A DNA stretch of 64,000 bases from the NCBI GenBank assembly GCA_943789455.1, contig CALSUE010000003.1, positions 62,001 through 126,000 on the forward strand, in the 5' to 3' direction. Numbering within the stretch: the stretch's first letter is position 1; each line of letters starts with the position of its first letter. Made by a program: the position numbers and the translations under genes. The notes below the pieces were generated by a model. The model was not told the origin of the DNA, ran no database searches, and worked only from the letters and a program-made list of their open reading frames with translations. Shown one piece after another: positions 36,597-45,864 of the stretch. Source of the stretch: an uncultured Flavobacteriaceae bacterium (GTDB lineage Bacteria; Bacteroidota; Bacteroidia; Flavobacteriales; Flavobacteriaceae).

Positions 36597-38972
36597 ATGA
36601 ATTTCTGGACTAGAGTATCAAGAATTATCTTAAAAAACAGATACTTAATTCTTATTCTTATTGCCATAGCTACAACTTTTCTTGTTTCTCAAATGAAACA
36701 TATGAGGTTTTCTTACACCGAGGCAAACCTATTACCAGAAGACCATGAGGTAAATATTCAGTACAACAAATTTCTAGATATTTTTGGCGAAGAGGGGAAT
36801 TTAATTTTACTTGCAATTAAAGACTCCACAGTCTTTACTCCTACTAAATTTAATCTATGGAATTCATTAGCTAAGTCATTTGACTCTCTAAATGAGGTTG
36901 AGTTTACACTATCTATAGCTGATGTTAAAAAATTAAAAAAAGACACAAAAAATAAAAAATTTTTACTGGAGTCTATTTATACAGAAAAACTTACCTCTCA
37001 AAAAACAATTGATGCTGTAAAAGAAGAATTATTTGAAAAACTACCCTTTTACGATAATTTACTATACAATAAGGAAACAGGGACCATACAAACCGCTATC
37101 TATATAAATAAAGAAATTGTAAATACACCTGTGAGAAAAGCGTTTGTATTTAACAAACTTATTCCAATCATAGAAGCTTTTGAAAAAGAAACAAATCTAG
37201 ATGTTCGTGTGTCTGGAATGCCATACATTAGAACTATAAATGCTCAAAATATTATTGATGAAATTCAATTGTTTGTTTTAGGTGCACTTCTTATCACTGG
37301 AATTATTTTCTTTTTCTTTTTTCGTTCTTATAGAGCAACGTTTATAACACTTTTAGTGGTTACCATAGGAGTTACTTGGGCTTTTGGTTTTATTGGGCTC
37401 TTTGGTTATGAGATTACTGTTTTAACGGCATTAATACCACCTTTAATTATCGTTATTGGAGTTCCTAATGCTGTATTCCTTATTAATAAGTATCAACAAG
37501 AAATAAAGTTACACGGCCAGCAAGCTAAAGCATTACAACGCGTCATATCTAAAATAGGTAATGCGACCTTAATGACTAACATTACAACTGCATCAGGTTT
37601 TGCAACTTTTGTTTTTGTTAAAAGTCAATTACTTAGGGAATTTGGTATTCTTGCCTCGATAAATATCTTAAGTATTTTTGTTTTAGCACTTTTAATTATT
37701 CCTATTCTTTATAGCTTTATGAAGCCTCCAAAGAGGAAACATCTCAATCATTTAGAAAAAAAATGGATTGAAAATGTTGTGAATTGGATGGAGAATATGG
37801 TGCGCAAACGTAGAATAACTATATACATTACTACAGTTGTCATTATAATTTTAGGAATTATTGGATTGTATCAAATACGTGTTTCAGGAAGTTTAATTGA
37901 AGACATGCCAAAAACAAAAGCTTTCTATAAGGATATTAAATTCTTTGAAAAAGAATTTGGAGGTATTATGCCTTTAGAAATCTTAATTGACACAAAAAAG
38001 GATAAAGGTGTTATGAAGCTTTCTACCCTAAAAAGGATGGATAAACTTAATGAAGTTATAGCCTCGTTTCCTGAATTATCTAAACCAGTATCAGTTGTTA
38101 ACTTGGTTAAATATTCTAAACAAGCCTATTATAAAGGCAATCCAAAATACTATCAACTTCCAACATCTCAAGAACAAAACTATATTTTTGAGTACACCAA
38201 AAATTCTGATGGAAATTCAAATTTACTGAATAATTTTTTAGATTCTACAGGACAATATGGTCGAATTACCACCTTCATGAAAGATGTAGGAACGGATAAA
38301 ATGAATGATATTCAGGAACGTCTTCAACAGGTAGTAACTAAAGAATTTCCAGAAGAACGTTACGCTGTGTCTTTTACAGGTAAGGCTTTGGTGTTTTTAA
38401 GAGGAACTAATTATTTAATTAGTAATCTTGTCTTTTCACTGTCTTTAGCAATTTTTTTAATAGCATTATTTATGGCTTGGATGTTTAGATCTTTTAAAAT
38501 GATTTTGATTTCCATAATTCCAAATATGCTGCCATTACTTATTACAGCAGGATTAATGGGCTTCTTTGGAATTCCTATCAAACCCTCCACTATTTTAGTA
38601 TTTAGTATTGCTTTTGGGATTTCTGTAGACGACACCATTCACTTCCTAGCCAAGTATAGACAAGAATTAATAGCCAATAATTGGAAGATTAGAAAATCTG
38701 TTTACGCTGCTCTTAGAGAAACTGGAATTAGCATGTTTTACACTTCAATTGTACTTTTCTTTGGCTTTTTAGTATTTACAGTTTCGAGTTTTGGTGGAAC
38801 TATAGCATTGGGTGGATTAGTATCCGTTACCTTATTACTTGCAATGGTTTCTAACTTACTATTATTGCCCTCCTTATTACTTACTTTTGAAGATAAAATT
38901 GCCAATAAAAAAGTTTTGAAGGAACCTTCAATAAAAATTATTCCTCAAGAGAAAAAGAAAAAGCTCAAATAA
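36597..38972 (+). CDS. MMPL/RND superfamily exporter
   Basis: A 791-residue membrane protein with the duplicated RND layout: one helix (about 13-28), a periplasmic loop, five helices (about 223-372), a second single helix (about 404-422), a second loop, then five helices (about 610-765). The sterol-sensing-like helices include LTALIPPLIIVIGVPNAVF and FSIAFGISVDDTIHFLAKYR; the acidic pair DD in the latter fits proton coupling. Members export lipids, hopanoids or drugs; the substrate is unknown here. No membrane-fusion or outer-membrane partner is adjacent. It follows frr by 51 bp. Confidence 0.88.
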   Translation: MNFWTRVSRIILKNRYLILILIAIATTFLVSQMKHMRFSYTEANLLPEDHEVNIQYNKFLDIFGEEGNLILLAIKDSTVFTPTKFNLWNSLAKSFDSLNEVEFTLSIADVKKLKKDTKNKKFLLESIYTEKLTSQKTIDAVKEELFEKLPFYDNLLYNKETGTIQTAIYINKEIVNTPVRKAFVFNKLIPIIEAFEKETNLDVRVSGMPYIRTINAQNIIDEIQLFVLGALLITGIIFFFFFRSYRATFITLLVVTIGVTWAFGFIGLFGYEITVLTALIPPLIIVIGVPNAVFLINKYQQEIKLHGQQAKALQRVISKIGNATLMTNITTASGFATFVFVKSQLLREFGILASINILSIFVLALLIIPILYSFMKPPKRKHLNHLEKKWIENVVNWMENMVRKRRITIYITTVVIIILGIIGLYQIRVSGSLIEDMPKTKAFYKDIKFFEKEFGGIMPLEILIDTKKDKGVMKLSTLKRMDKLNEVIASFPELSKPVSVVNLVKYSKQAYYKGNPKYYQLPTSQEQNYIFEYTKNSDGNSNLLNNFLDSTGQYGRITTFMKDVGTDKMNDIQERLQQVVTKEFPEERYAVSFTGKALVFLRGTNYLISNLVFSLSLAIFLIALFMAWMFRSFKMILISIIPNMLPLLITAGLMGFFGIPIKPSTILVFSIAFGISVDDTIHFLAKYRQELIANNWKIRKSVYAALRETGISMFYTSIVLFFGFLVFTVSSFGGTIALGGLVSVTLLLAMVSNLLLLPSLLLTFEDKIANKKVLKEPSIKIIPQEKKKKLK

Positions 38973-38997
38973 ACTCAAAGGATTACTATAGGATTCA

Positions 38998-39028
38998 TTG
39001 GTCAATGTTTTTCAAAAAAGTATCTTTG
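38998..39028 (+). promoter_or_regulatory. promoter of asnS
   Basis: TTG (38998-39000) and TATCTTTG (39021-39028) are 20 bp apart. Transcription would start near 39034, some 20-35 bases before the asnS start. Confidence 0.72.
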
Positions 39029-39067
39029 CTTTTTTGCTTTGGATAACATAAATTAATGTGTGAAATA

Positions 39068-40501
39068 ATGAAAACAAGTAGTGTAGCCGAATTATTACAA
39101 TCAGATATAACTTTACAAGAAGTTACTTTAAAAGGATGGGTAAGAACATTTAGGAGTAATCGTTTTATTGCCGTAAATGATGGCTCTACAATTCACAATA
39201 TACAATGTGTTGTTGATTTTGAAAAGACAAAAGAAGAAACACTAAAAAGAATTACTACAGGTGCATCTGTTTGTATTATTGGAACACTCGTTGAAAGTCA
39301 AGGAAAAGGACAAAATGTAGAAATACAGGTTTCTTCATTGCAGATATTAGGGGATTCAAATCCTGATGAATACCCAATTCAACCCAAAAAACACAGCTTA
39401 GAATTTTTAAGGGAAAATGCTCACTTACGAGTACGAACAAATACATTTAGTGCAGTAATGAGAGTTCGCTCTAAATTATCATTTGCTGTTCATAAATATT
39501 TCCAAGAAAATGGTTTTCACTACGTTAATACACCTATTATAACTGGTTCAGATGCTGAAGGTGCCGGAGAGATGTTTGGTGTTTCAAATTTTGAGACAAA
39601 TAAAGCACCTTTAAACGAAGATGGAAATATTGATTATAAACAAGATTTCTTTGGAAAAGAAACAAACCTAACAGTTTCTGGGCAGCTTGAAGCTGAAACC
39701 TACGCAATGGCTTTAGGTAAAGTATATACTTTTGGGCCTACATTTAGGGCAGAAAATTCAAACACAACAAGACACTTGGCTGAATTTTGGATGATTGAAC
39801 CAGAAGTTGCGTTTATGGATTTAGATGGCAACATGGATTTATCAGAAGATTTTATTAAATCTGTGCTTGGATATATTATAGAGCATTGTAAAGATGATTT
39901 AGCTTTTTTGGATAAGCGATTCGCTGATGAAGAAAAGACAAAACCACAATTGCAAAGAAGTGAAATGACATTACTAGAGAAATTAAACTTTGTTGTAGAA
40001 AATAACTTCAAACGAGTTAGTTATTCAGAAGCAATTGATATTTTACGTAACTGCAAGCCCAACAAAAAGAAAAAATTCCAATTTCCAATACATGAATGGG
40101 GAGCAGATTTACAATCTGAACACGAACGTTTTTTAGTTGAAAAATATTTTAAATGTCCTGTGATTTTATTTGATTATCCAGCCAACATTAAAGCATTTTA
40201 TATGCGTTTAAATGAAGATGGAAAAACTGTAAGAGCCATGGATGTCTTATTTCCAGGAATTGGAGAAATTGTAGGAGGTGCACAACGTGAAGAACGTCTA
40301 GACGTTTTAAAAGAAAAAATGGCTGCTTTAGCTATTGATGAAAAAGAATTGTGGTGGTATTTAGACACTAGAAAATTTGGAACTGCTGTACATTCTGGTT
40401 TTGGATTAGGATTTGAAAGGTTAGTTCAATTTGCTACTGGCATGAGCAACATTAGAGATGTAATACCATTCCCAAGGACTCCACAAAATGCAGAGTTTTA
40501 A
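39068..40501 (+). CDS. asnS: asparaginyl-tRNA synthetase
   Basis: A class II aminoacyl-tRNA synthetase of 477 residues from ATG 39068 (MKTSSVAELL), the start that best fits homologues; ATG at 39056 adds four residues and cannot be excluded. The N-terminal OB-fold anticodon-binding domain (LKGWVRTFRSNRFIAVNDGS) is followed by catalytic motifs: motif 2 in GPTFRAENSNTTRHLAEFWMIEPE and motif 3 in GFGLGFERLVQFATG. It has its own promoter, and rpoN follows 26 bp later. Confidence 0.96.
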   Translation: MKTSSVAELLQSDITLQEVTLKGWVRTFRSNRFIAVNDGSTIHNIQCVVDFEKTKEETLKRITTGASVCIIGTLVESQGKGQNVEIQVSSLQILGDSNPDEYPIQPKKHSLEFLRENAHLRVRTNTFSAVMRVRSKLSFAVHKYFQENGFHYVNTPIITGSDAEGAGEMFGVSNFETNKAPLNEDGNIDYKQDFFGKETNLTVSGQLEAETYAMALGKVYTFGPTFRAENSNTTRHLAEFWMIEPEVAFMDLDGNMDLSEDFIKSVLGYIIEHCKDDLAFLDKRFADEEKTKPQLQRSEMTLLEKLNFVVENNFKRVSYSEAIDILRNCKPNKKKKFQFPIHEWGADLQSEHERFLVEKYFKCPVILFDYPANIKAFYMRLNEDGKTVRAMDVLFPGIGEIVGGAQREERLDVLKEKMAALAIDEKELWWYLDTRKFGTAVHSGFGLGFERLVQFATGMSNIRDVIPFPRTPQNAEF

Positions 40502-40527
40502 TTCAGTTCTTTTTGTACCTTTAGAAC

Positions 40528-41985
40528 ATGCTAAAACAAAGTCTAAACTTTAAGCTTTCCCAAAAGCTTTCACCCCAGCAAATTCAATTAATGAAGATGA
40601 TTCAATTGCCAACACAGGCTTTTGAAGAGCGTTTAAAGCAAGAAATTGAAGAAAACCCTGCATTGGATACAGGGAAAGAAGAAACAGATGATTTTGAAGA
40701 AAATTTAGAGAATGAATTTGATGATGACGGAACAGAAAATATAGATACTGAAGACATTAACATTGATGATTACCTCAGTGATGATGAAATCCCTAACTAT
40801 AAAACACAGGCAAATAACTATTCTTCAGATGATGAAGAAAAGCAAGTACCTTATGCAGCTGGAAAAACTTTTCACCAATCTTTACGAGAACAATTAAACA
40901 CCTTTAGCCTTAATGAGGAAGATAATGCCATTGCTGAATTTTTAGTAGGAAGTATAGATGACAGTGGTTATTTACGAAGAGATCTTGCCGATTTAGTAGA
41001 TGATTTAGCCTTCACTCAAAACGTCTTTACTACTGAAGATAAGATAGAGAACGTTTTAATTAAGGTTGTTCAAACATTAGACCCAATAGGGGTTGGTGCC
41101 AGAGATCTAAAAGAATGTTTAATCATACAATTAAAGTCTAAATCCTCAACTGAAATTAGAGTTTTAGCAGTTAGTATTTTAGAAACTGCATTTGATAAAT
41201 TCGTAAAAAAACATTATAATAAATTATTAGAAAAATTTGACATCAATGAAGAAGTACTTAAAAATACAATAACTGAGATATCAAAATTAAACCCAAAACC
41301 TGGAAGTTCATATGCTGGAAATAACAAAATAGCAGAACAAATTGTTCCAGACTTTTCTATTCGAATTTTAGATGGTGAACTAGATCTAACCTTAAACTCC
41401 AGAAATGCTCCAGAATTACATGTTTCTAGAGAATACAACAACATGCTTAAAGGCTATCAAGAGGCTACTGAAAAAAGTAAATCTCAAAAAGATGCTGTAC
41501 TTTTCATCAAACAAAAACTAGATGCAGCGAAATGGTTCATTGATGCTATAAAACAACGGCAACAAACCTTAATGGTAACTATGAATGCTATCATGCATTA
41601 CCAATATGATTATTTTTTAACTGGTGATGAACGAAAGTTAAAACCCATGATATTAAAAGATATTGCAGATAAAATACAAATGGACGTTTCTACCGTTTCT
41701 AGAGTTGCAAATAGTAAGTATGTGTCTACACCTTATGGAACAAAATTAATAAAAGAATTCTTTTCTGAGTCAATGAAAAATGATCAAGGTGAAGACGTAT
41801 CTACTAGAGAAATAAAAAAAATATTAGAAACTGTTATCAGTAAAGAAAACAAACGAAAGCCTCATACAGATGATAAACTTTCTTTACTTCTAAAAGAAGA
41901 AGGATACCCCATAGCAAGAAGAACAATAGCTAAATACAGAGAACAATTAGACATCCCTGTAGCTCGATTGAGAAAGGAGTTCTAA
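40528..41985 (+). CDS. rpoN: RNA polymerase sigma-54 factor
   Basis: A 485-residue sigma-54. Region I (LNFKLSQKLSPQQIQLMKMIQLP) contacts activators and promoter DNA, region II is strongly acidic (about 55-110), and region III carries the core-binding domain, a helix-turn-helix (DIADKIQMDVSTVSRVAN) and the RpoN box ARRTIAKYRE near the C-terminus. It needs an AAA+ activator to open promoters; none is encoded in this window. Its stop codon overlaps the next gene's ATG by one base. Confidence 0.97.
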   Translation: MLKQSLNFKLSQKLSPQQIQLMKMIQLPTQAFEERLKQEIEENPALDTGKEETDDFEENLENEFDDDGTENIDTEDINIDDYLSDDEIPNYKTQANNYSSDDEEKQVPYAAGKTFHQSLREQLNTFSLNEEDNAIAEFLVGSIDDSGYLRRDLADLVDDLAFTQNVFTTEDKIENVLIKVVQTLDPIGVGARDLKECLIIQLKSKSSTEIRVLAVSILETAFDKFVKKHYNKLLEKFDINEEVLKNTITEISKLNPKPGSSYAGNNKIAEQIVPDFSIRILDGELDLTLNSRNAPELHVSREYNNMLKGYQEATEKSKSQKDAVLFIKQKLDAAKWFIDAIKQRQQTLMVTMNAIMHYQYDYFLTGDERKLKPMILKDIADKIQMDVSTVSRVANSKYVSTPYGTKLIKEFFSESMKNDQGEDVSTREIKKILETVISKENKRKPHTDDKLSLLLKEEGYPIARRTIAKYREQLDIPVARLRKEF

Positions 41986-42587
41986 TGAAATCACACAAAG
42001 TCATATCTACGATATTACACCCTACTGTATTACCAACTGTTGGTGCTTTTCTGTATTTTATTTTTATAGATCAAACCTTTGAAAAGGGGCTTCAATTAAT
42101 AGTAGTGGGTCTAATATTTATATTAACCTATATAGTTCCAATACTTCTCTTGTTTTTTTTGAAAAATTTCGGGTTTATAAAAGACTTTCAGCTTTCTACA
42201 ATAAAAGAGAGGCGGGTTCCAGTCATATTCATGATTCTGATTTTATATTTTTTAGGAAATACAATTATACAAATTCCTATGATAAGAAATCTGGGTATCC
42301 TGTTTTATGGTACATCACTAAGTTTAATTTGTATTTATATCCTTTTTAGTATAAAACTAAAATCTAGTTTACACCTTGTTTCAATGGGTAATATGCTTGG
42401 TTTTTTTTTAATTATGACCAATGTCAATAATTTATCTATTTCATTTATAATTATACTCTTGATATTTTTATCGGGAATATTGGCAAGCTCAAGATTATAT
42501 TTAAAAGCGCATACACCTATAGAACTTCTTATTGGTTTTTTTTTAGGATTTATATCTCAATTTCTACTATTTACTTCCTTACAATAG
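41985..42587 (+). CDS. PAP2-like integral membrane protein
   Basis: A 200-residue protein with about six hydrophobic helices. Two short stretches resemble the phosphatidic acid phosphatase type 2 signature: KERRVP after the second helix and SRLYLKAHTPIELLIGFF near the end (SR, H and an acidic residue in the right order). The central SGH motif is replaced by SMGN, so activity as a lipid phosphatase is doubtful. It starts on the last base of the rpoN stop (TAATG) and is translationally coupled to it. Its end overlaps the convergent outer-membrane gene by 9 bases. Confidence 0.65.
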   Translation: MKSHKVISTILHPTVLPTVGAFLYFIFIDQTFEKGLQLIVVGLIFILTYIVPILLLFFLKNFGFIKDFQLSTIKERRVPVIFMILILYFLGNTIIQIPMIRNLGILFYGTSLSLICIYILFSIKLKSSLHLVSMGNMLGFFLIMTNVNNLSISFIIILLIFLSGILASSRLYLKAHTPIELLIGFFLGFISQFLLFTSLQ

Positions 42588-43250
42588 ATAAAAGATTAAA
42601 CCTATTCTCATAATTTTTGAAGAAATATTCACGCTATTAAGTGAGGTGTTTTTTAAAATTGGATTTAATCCATAATACATATGGGCTGTAAAAACATCAT
42701 AACCTGCAGAAAGTGTAAGCCCATATTGCCAAGTCGTATAACTAGAAACATTACGATAAGAAAATGAATTGCCTTGGTCAGAAAATTTAAAATTATTTGA
42801 TACGTTATAACTTGCTTTGACACCCAGATAAACTCGCCAAAATTTATAGGTTTGTGCATCCGAACCCCTCCATCTTAACTCAAAAGGAAACTCTAAATTG
42901 TGAACTAAAAGTTCATTAATGATTCCAGAATTATCTGCATTAAAAATAATATTGTTATTCTCTTCAGTAATGGTTAATCCATGATTTAACAGATCAAAAT
43001 TATATCCAAAACCAAGAGCCATAGAAAAACTCCCTTGTGTATTTAAAATCTGATCTTTCATAAACCCAGCAGACAAACCATATGAAAAACCGCTTCCTTT
43101 TACCATCGTTGGCTGATTAAACAATTGGTTGTAAGAAATCATAAAATATACCTGATCTTCAGCATACTTATTCCCTAGACTTAATGAATCTTTTTGAGCT
43201 ACAGTAGTCAATGAACACAGTATAAAAAATAATAGAATACGCTTTTTCAC
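42579..43250 (-). CDS. PorT-like outer-membrane beta-barrel protein (GTG start)
   Basis: A protein of 223 residues from GTG at 43250, with a signal peptide MKKRILLFFILCSLTTVAQ and a mature part of alternating polar and aromatic strands (FSYGLSAGF, FSMALGFGYNF, FPFELRWRG, YGLTLSAGYDVF) ending in GLIFYLL, typical of a small outer-membrane barrel of the PorT/porin family. An ATG at 43301 would add 17 residues, but it lies inside the terminator of the upstream ExbD operon, which argues for the GTG. Function is otherwise unknown. Confidence 0.75.
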   Translation of the reverse strand: MKKRILLFFILCSLTTVAQKDSLSLGNKYAEDQVYFMISYNQLFNQPTMVKGSGFSYGLSAGFMKDQILNTQGSFSMALGFGYNFDLLNHGLTITEENNNIIFNADNSGIINELLVHNLEFPFELRWRGSDAQTYKFWRVYLGVKASYNVSNNFKFSDQGNSFSYRNVSSYTTWQYGLTLSAGYDVFTAHMYYGLNPILKNTSLNSVNISSKIMRIGLIFYLL

Positions 43251-43285
43251 ATCTATAGAATTATGATTTTTTAAAATTATAACAT

Positions 43286-43321
43286 AAAAAAGGGAATACA
43301 AAAATTTGTATTCCCTTTTTT
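43286..43321 (-). terminator. intrinsic terminator of the exbB-exbD operon
   Basis: GGGAATACAAA pairs with TTTGTATTCCC, flanked by A and T runs, 21 bp after the stop of the second exbD gene on the minus strand. It separates that operon from the barrel gene downstream. Confidence 0.8.
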
Positions 43322-43342
43322 ATGTTTAATAATGTATTACGA

Positions 43343-43807
43343 TTAATTGTCAGCTCCAGTTTGGGTAGAGTAACTTAACTTTAAAGCATTAACATCTCTT
43401 AATTTAATTCTAATGTCTGTAATAGTTCCTACACTAGATTCTTTATCAGCTTTAATTGAAGTTGTCATGAATGGTATTTCACCTTCTGAAACCTCTTCTC
43501 TAGCTCTTAAAATAAAGGATGGTACGTCCTCTGGCGTTGCTATCTTATCATTTAACTGAATTCTATTGTAAGCAGTACCATATTTTTCATCTTTTGCTTT
43601 ACCAACATAAATAGTACTTACCAAACTCTTATGCTCTAGTTTCTTTATCTCTGTAGCACTTGGTAATCTAGGTGCTTCAATTTGTAAAGAAGTTTCTCTC
43701 ATAGTAGTGGTTACCATAAAGAAAAATAATAACATGAATACAATATCCGGTAATGATGCTGTATTTACAGCAGGCATTCCTTTTTTCTTCTTTTTAAACT
43801 TAGACAT
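43343..43807 (-). CDS. ExbD/TolR family biopolymer transport protein (second copy)
   Basis: A 154-residue inner-membrane protein with a lysine-rich cytoplasmic start, one helix (about 21-38, LPDIVFMLLFFFMVTTTM, with the conserved Asp needed for proton use) and a periplasmic domain. ExbD works with ExbB as a proton-driven motor that energises TonB-dependent outer-membrane transport or related machinery. It is last in the four-gene operon, 20 bp after the first exbD gene. Confidence 0.92.
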   Translation of the reverse strand: MSKFKKKKKGMPAVNTASLPDIVFMLLFFFMVTTTMRETSLQIEAPRLPSATEIKKLEHKSLVSTIYVGKAKDEKYGTAYNRIQLNDKIATPEDVPSFILRAREEVSEGEIPFMTTSIKADKESSVGTITDIRIKLRDVNALKLSYSTQTGADN

Positions 43808-43827
43808 TTTGTATGTTTTTATTGATG

Positions 43828-44457
43828 TTAAGAGGTAGGTTCAGCATCAGATATGATCTGAGGAAAACTCGTTTTAATATCCTCAACTTTTTTCTTTAGA
43901 TCATCTTTTTCAGTTCCCCTACTATCTTTATATCTCTTTTCTAATTCTGAATATGTAATTTTATAACGTTGTTGACATAACCTGTTCCTTAAAACAGTAT
44001 AAGCCTTTAACAATTCATTTTGAACTTCAATATAGGTTCCATAATCAGTTCCTCTATCACTTTGTACAGATATAATTGCTTTGTTAGGATGATCTGAAGA
44101 TGATGGACTTCTTTCGCCTTCACAGTAGTCACATGGTGCTCCTGGGGTTCCATCTTCACCTGGCTTACCGTCTCCTCCACCATTATCAATAAACTTGATA
44201 GCAGCTTCCTTAAGTTCTGATAATTCCATCCTATTATCTTCCACCAATAACTCGTTATTTCTATTGATATTTACTTCAAAGATATTTTTCTCCTTAATAA
44301 TGGGTGGTTTATAATCTGGTGGTGGTTTCTCTGATAATTTCTTAGATATACCTGAATCTACATTCATTGTGGTAGTTACTAAGAAGAAAATTAATAACAA
44401 GAAGGCAATATCTGCCATAGACCCTGCATTAATTTCCGGTGTCTCTCTTCTTGCCAT
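43828..44457 (-). CDS. ExbD/TolR family biopolymer transport protein (first copy, Gly/Cys-rich insert)
   Basis: A 209-residue ExbD paralogue. The membrane segment with its conserved Asp is MADIAFLLLIFFLVTTTM (about 14-31). The periplasmic domain holds an unusual insert near residues 93-120: a Gly/Pro/Asp-rich run (GGGDGKPGEDGTPGAP) followed by CDYC. The C-terminus is extended and charged. Paired ExbD proteins in one operon are common in Bacteroidota. It lies 3 bp after the small membrane protein gene. Confidence 0.9.
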   Translation of the reverse strand: MARRETPEINAGSMADIAFLLLIFFLVTTTMNVDSGISKKLSEKPPPDYKPPIIKEKNIFEVNINRNNELLVEDNRMELSELKEAAIKFIDNGGGDGKPGEDGTPGAPCDYCEGERSPSSSDHPNKAIISVQSDRGTDYGTYIEVQNELLKAYTVLRNRLCQQRYKITYSELEKRYKDSRGTEKDDLKKKVEDIKTSFPQIISDAEPTS

Positions 44458-44460
44458 AAA

Positions 44461-44913
44461 TTAAGATTTTATAAGTCCTTTTGCTAAGTCTACTACAAAA
44501 AATATGCCACCAATTAGCACTAAAATTGTACTATACCATATTAAACTTCCTACCCATTGATTTGAAGCGGCTCCTAATTCACCACCTTCTAATACTTTCC
44601 CCTGTGCATTTAACACCGGTTCGCTATCACCTAAAAGGTAAGAAACAATTAAAAGAACAACCATAACTCCTAAACCTAATAAGGTCTTTTTTAAATTTTC
44701 TGGATTTTTAACTAATCCTCTTATTGACAAACCTATTGTTATAATCACAGCTGCATAAAATAAATATAATGAGAATGCGATTAAAGGTCCAACAGCACTA
44801 CTAACCGATTCTGGAGATCCATCAGTAAAAGAAACATTAACAAATAATGCAATTCCTAGTACAGATATAACAGCCACTATGATGGTTAGTATTTTTGAAA
44901 TTTTACTATTCAT
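44461..44913 (-). CDS. small membrane protein of the ExbB-ExbD operon
   Basis: A 150-residue protein with four hydrophobic segments (about 7-27, 42-65, 77-95, 121-143). I do not recognise a named family. It sits 8 bp after exbB and 3 bp before the first exbD gene, so it very probably belongs to the same motor or its assembly. It holds no visible catalytic motif. Confidence 0.8.
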   Translation of the reverse strand: MNSKISKILTIIVAVISVLGIALFVNVSFTDGSPESVSSAVGPLIAFSLYLFYAAVIITIGLSIRGLVKNPENLKKTLLGLGVMVVLLIVSYLLGDSEPVLNAQGKVLEGGELGAASNQWVGSLIWYSTILVLIGGIFFVVDLAKGLIKS

Positions 44914-44921
44914 AATGCGTC

Positions 44922-45647
44922 TTATTTTTTATATTTAACTAATAAATCTATAAGAGTAATAGAAGCATCTTCCATGTTGTTTACGATACTATCTACTTTA
45001 GAGATAATGTAGTTGTAAAAAACTTGAAGTATAATCGCTACAATTAGACCAAATACCGTAGTTAATAAAGCTACTTTAATACCTACTGCTACAACTCCTG
45101 GAGAAATATCATTGGCAACAGCAATTGCGTCAAAAGCGTCAATCATACCAATTACAGTTCCCATAAACCCTAACATCGGTGCTAAAGCGATAAACAGTGA
45201 TAACCAAGAAATATTCTTTTCTAATAATCCCATTTGTACACCTCCATAACCAATAACAGCTTTTTCTGCAGATTCAATACCTTCATCAACTCTGTCAAGT
45301 CCTTGGTAAAAAATAGACGCTACTGGTCCTTTTGAGTTTCTACAAACTTCTTTTGCTGCTTCTACACCACCAGAACTTAAAGCCTCGTCTACACTTGCCA
45401 TTAATTTCTTAGTATTTGTAGTTGCCATGTTTAAATAAATAATTCTTTCAATAGCAATTGCTAAACCTAAAATAAGGGCTACTAAAACAATTCCCATAAA
45501 ACCAGGACCACCTTCGATAAAACGTTGTTTTAATACTTGGTGAAAAGTTTGTTCAGCGACCTCAGCCTCTTGTGCAAATACTGACTGGATAGCTCCAAAA
45601 AACATGAATCCTGTTACTGTAAGGATATTTACTACTTTTTTCATCAT
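44922..45647 (-). CDS. MotA/TolQ/ExbB proton channel family protein
   Basis: A 241-residue inner-membrane protein. An N-terminal hydrophobic segment ending AIQSVFAQ looks like a cleavable signal; three helices follow (about 51-70, 151-172, 188-212), the arrangement of ExbB/TolQ. Typical segments are GVQMGLLEKNISWLSLFIALAPMLGFMGTVIGMIDAF and VGIKVALLTTVFGLIVAI. It forms the stator/channel with the two ExbD proteins encoded downstream. No tonB gene is adjacent, so the partner outer-membrane system is not known. Confidence 0.92.
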   Translation of the reverse strand: MMKKVVNILTVTGFMFFGAIQSVFAQEAEVAEQTFHQVLKQRFIEGGPGFMGIVLVALILGLAIAIERIIYLNMATTNTKKLMASVDEALSSGGVEAAKEVCRNSKGPVASIFYQGLDRVDEGIESAEKAVIGYGGVQMGLLEKNISWLSLFIALAPMLGFMGTVIGMIDAFDAIAVANDISPGVVAVGIKVALLTTVFGLIVAIILQVFYNYIISKVDSIVNNMEDASITLIDLLVKYKK

Positions 45648-45864
45648 CGTTGTAATTAATTTTTAATAATTTAATTTTTTAAGATATAACATCATGTTAC
45701 ATGAAAAGAAAAAAATTAAACGCTATGAAGTTTCATAAAAATAAAACTACTTTTTGCTTAATTTAATTCAGATGACCAAGTAACAAAAAATAGTTGGTTT
45801 CTTAAAAAAAAATAAAAAGTTTTTACACAACTAATAGCAAAAACAAAGAGATTTAACAGATTAT

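Noticed and set aside
43251-43301. ATG 43301 as the start of the outer-membrane barrel
   Set aside because: It would place the start inside the exbB-exbD terminator and bury the signal peptide behind 17 unrelated residues.
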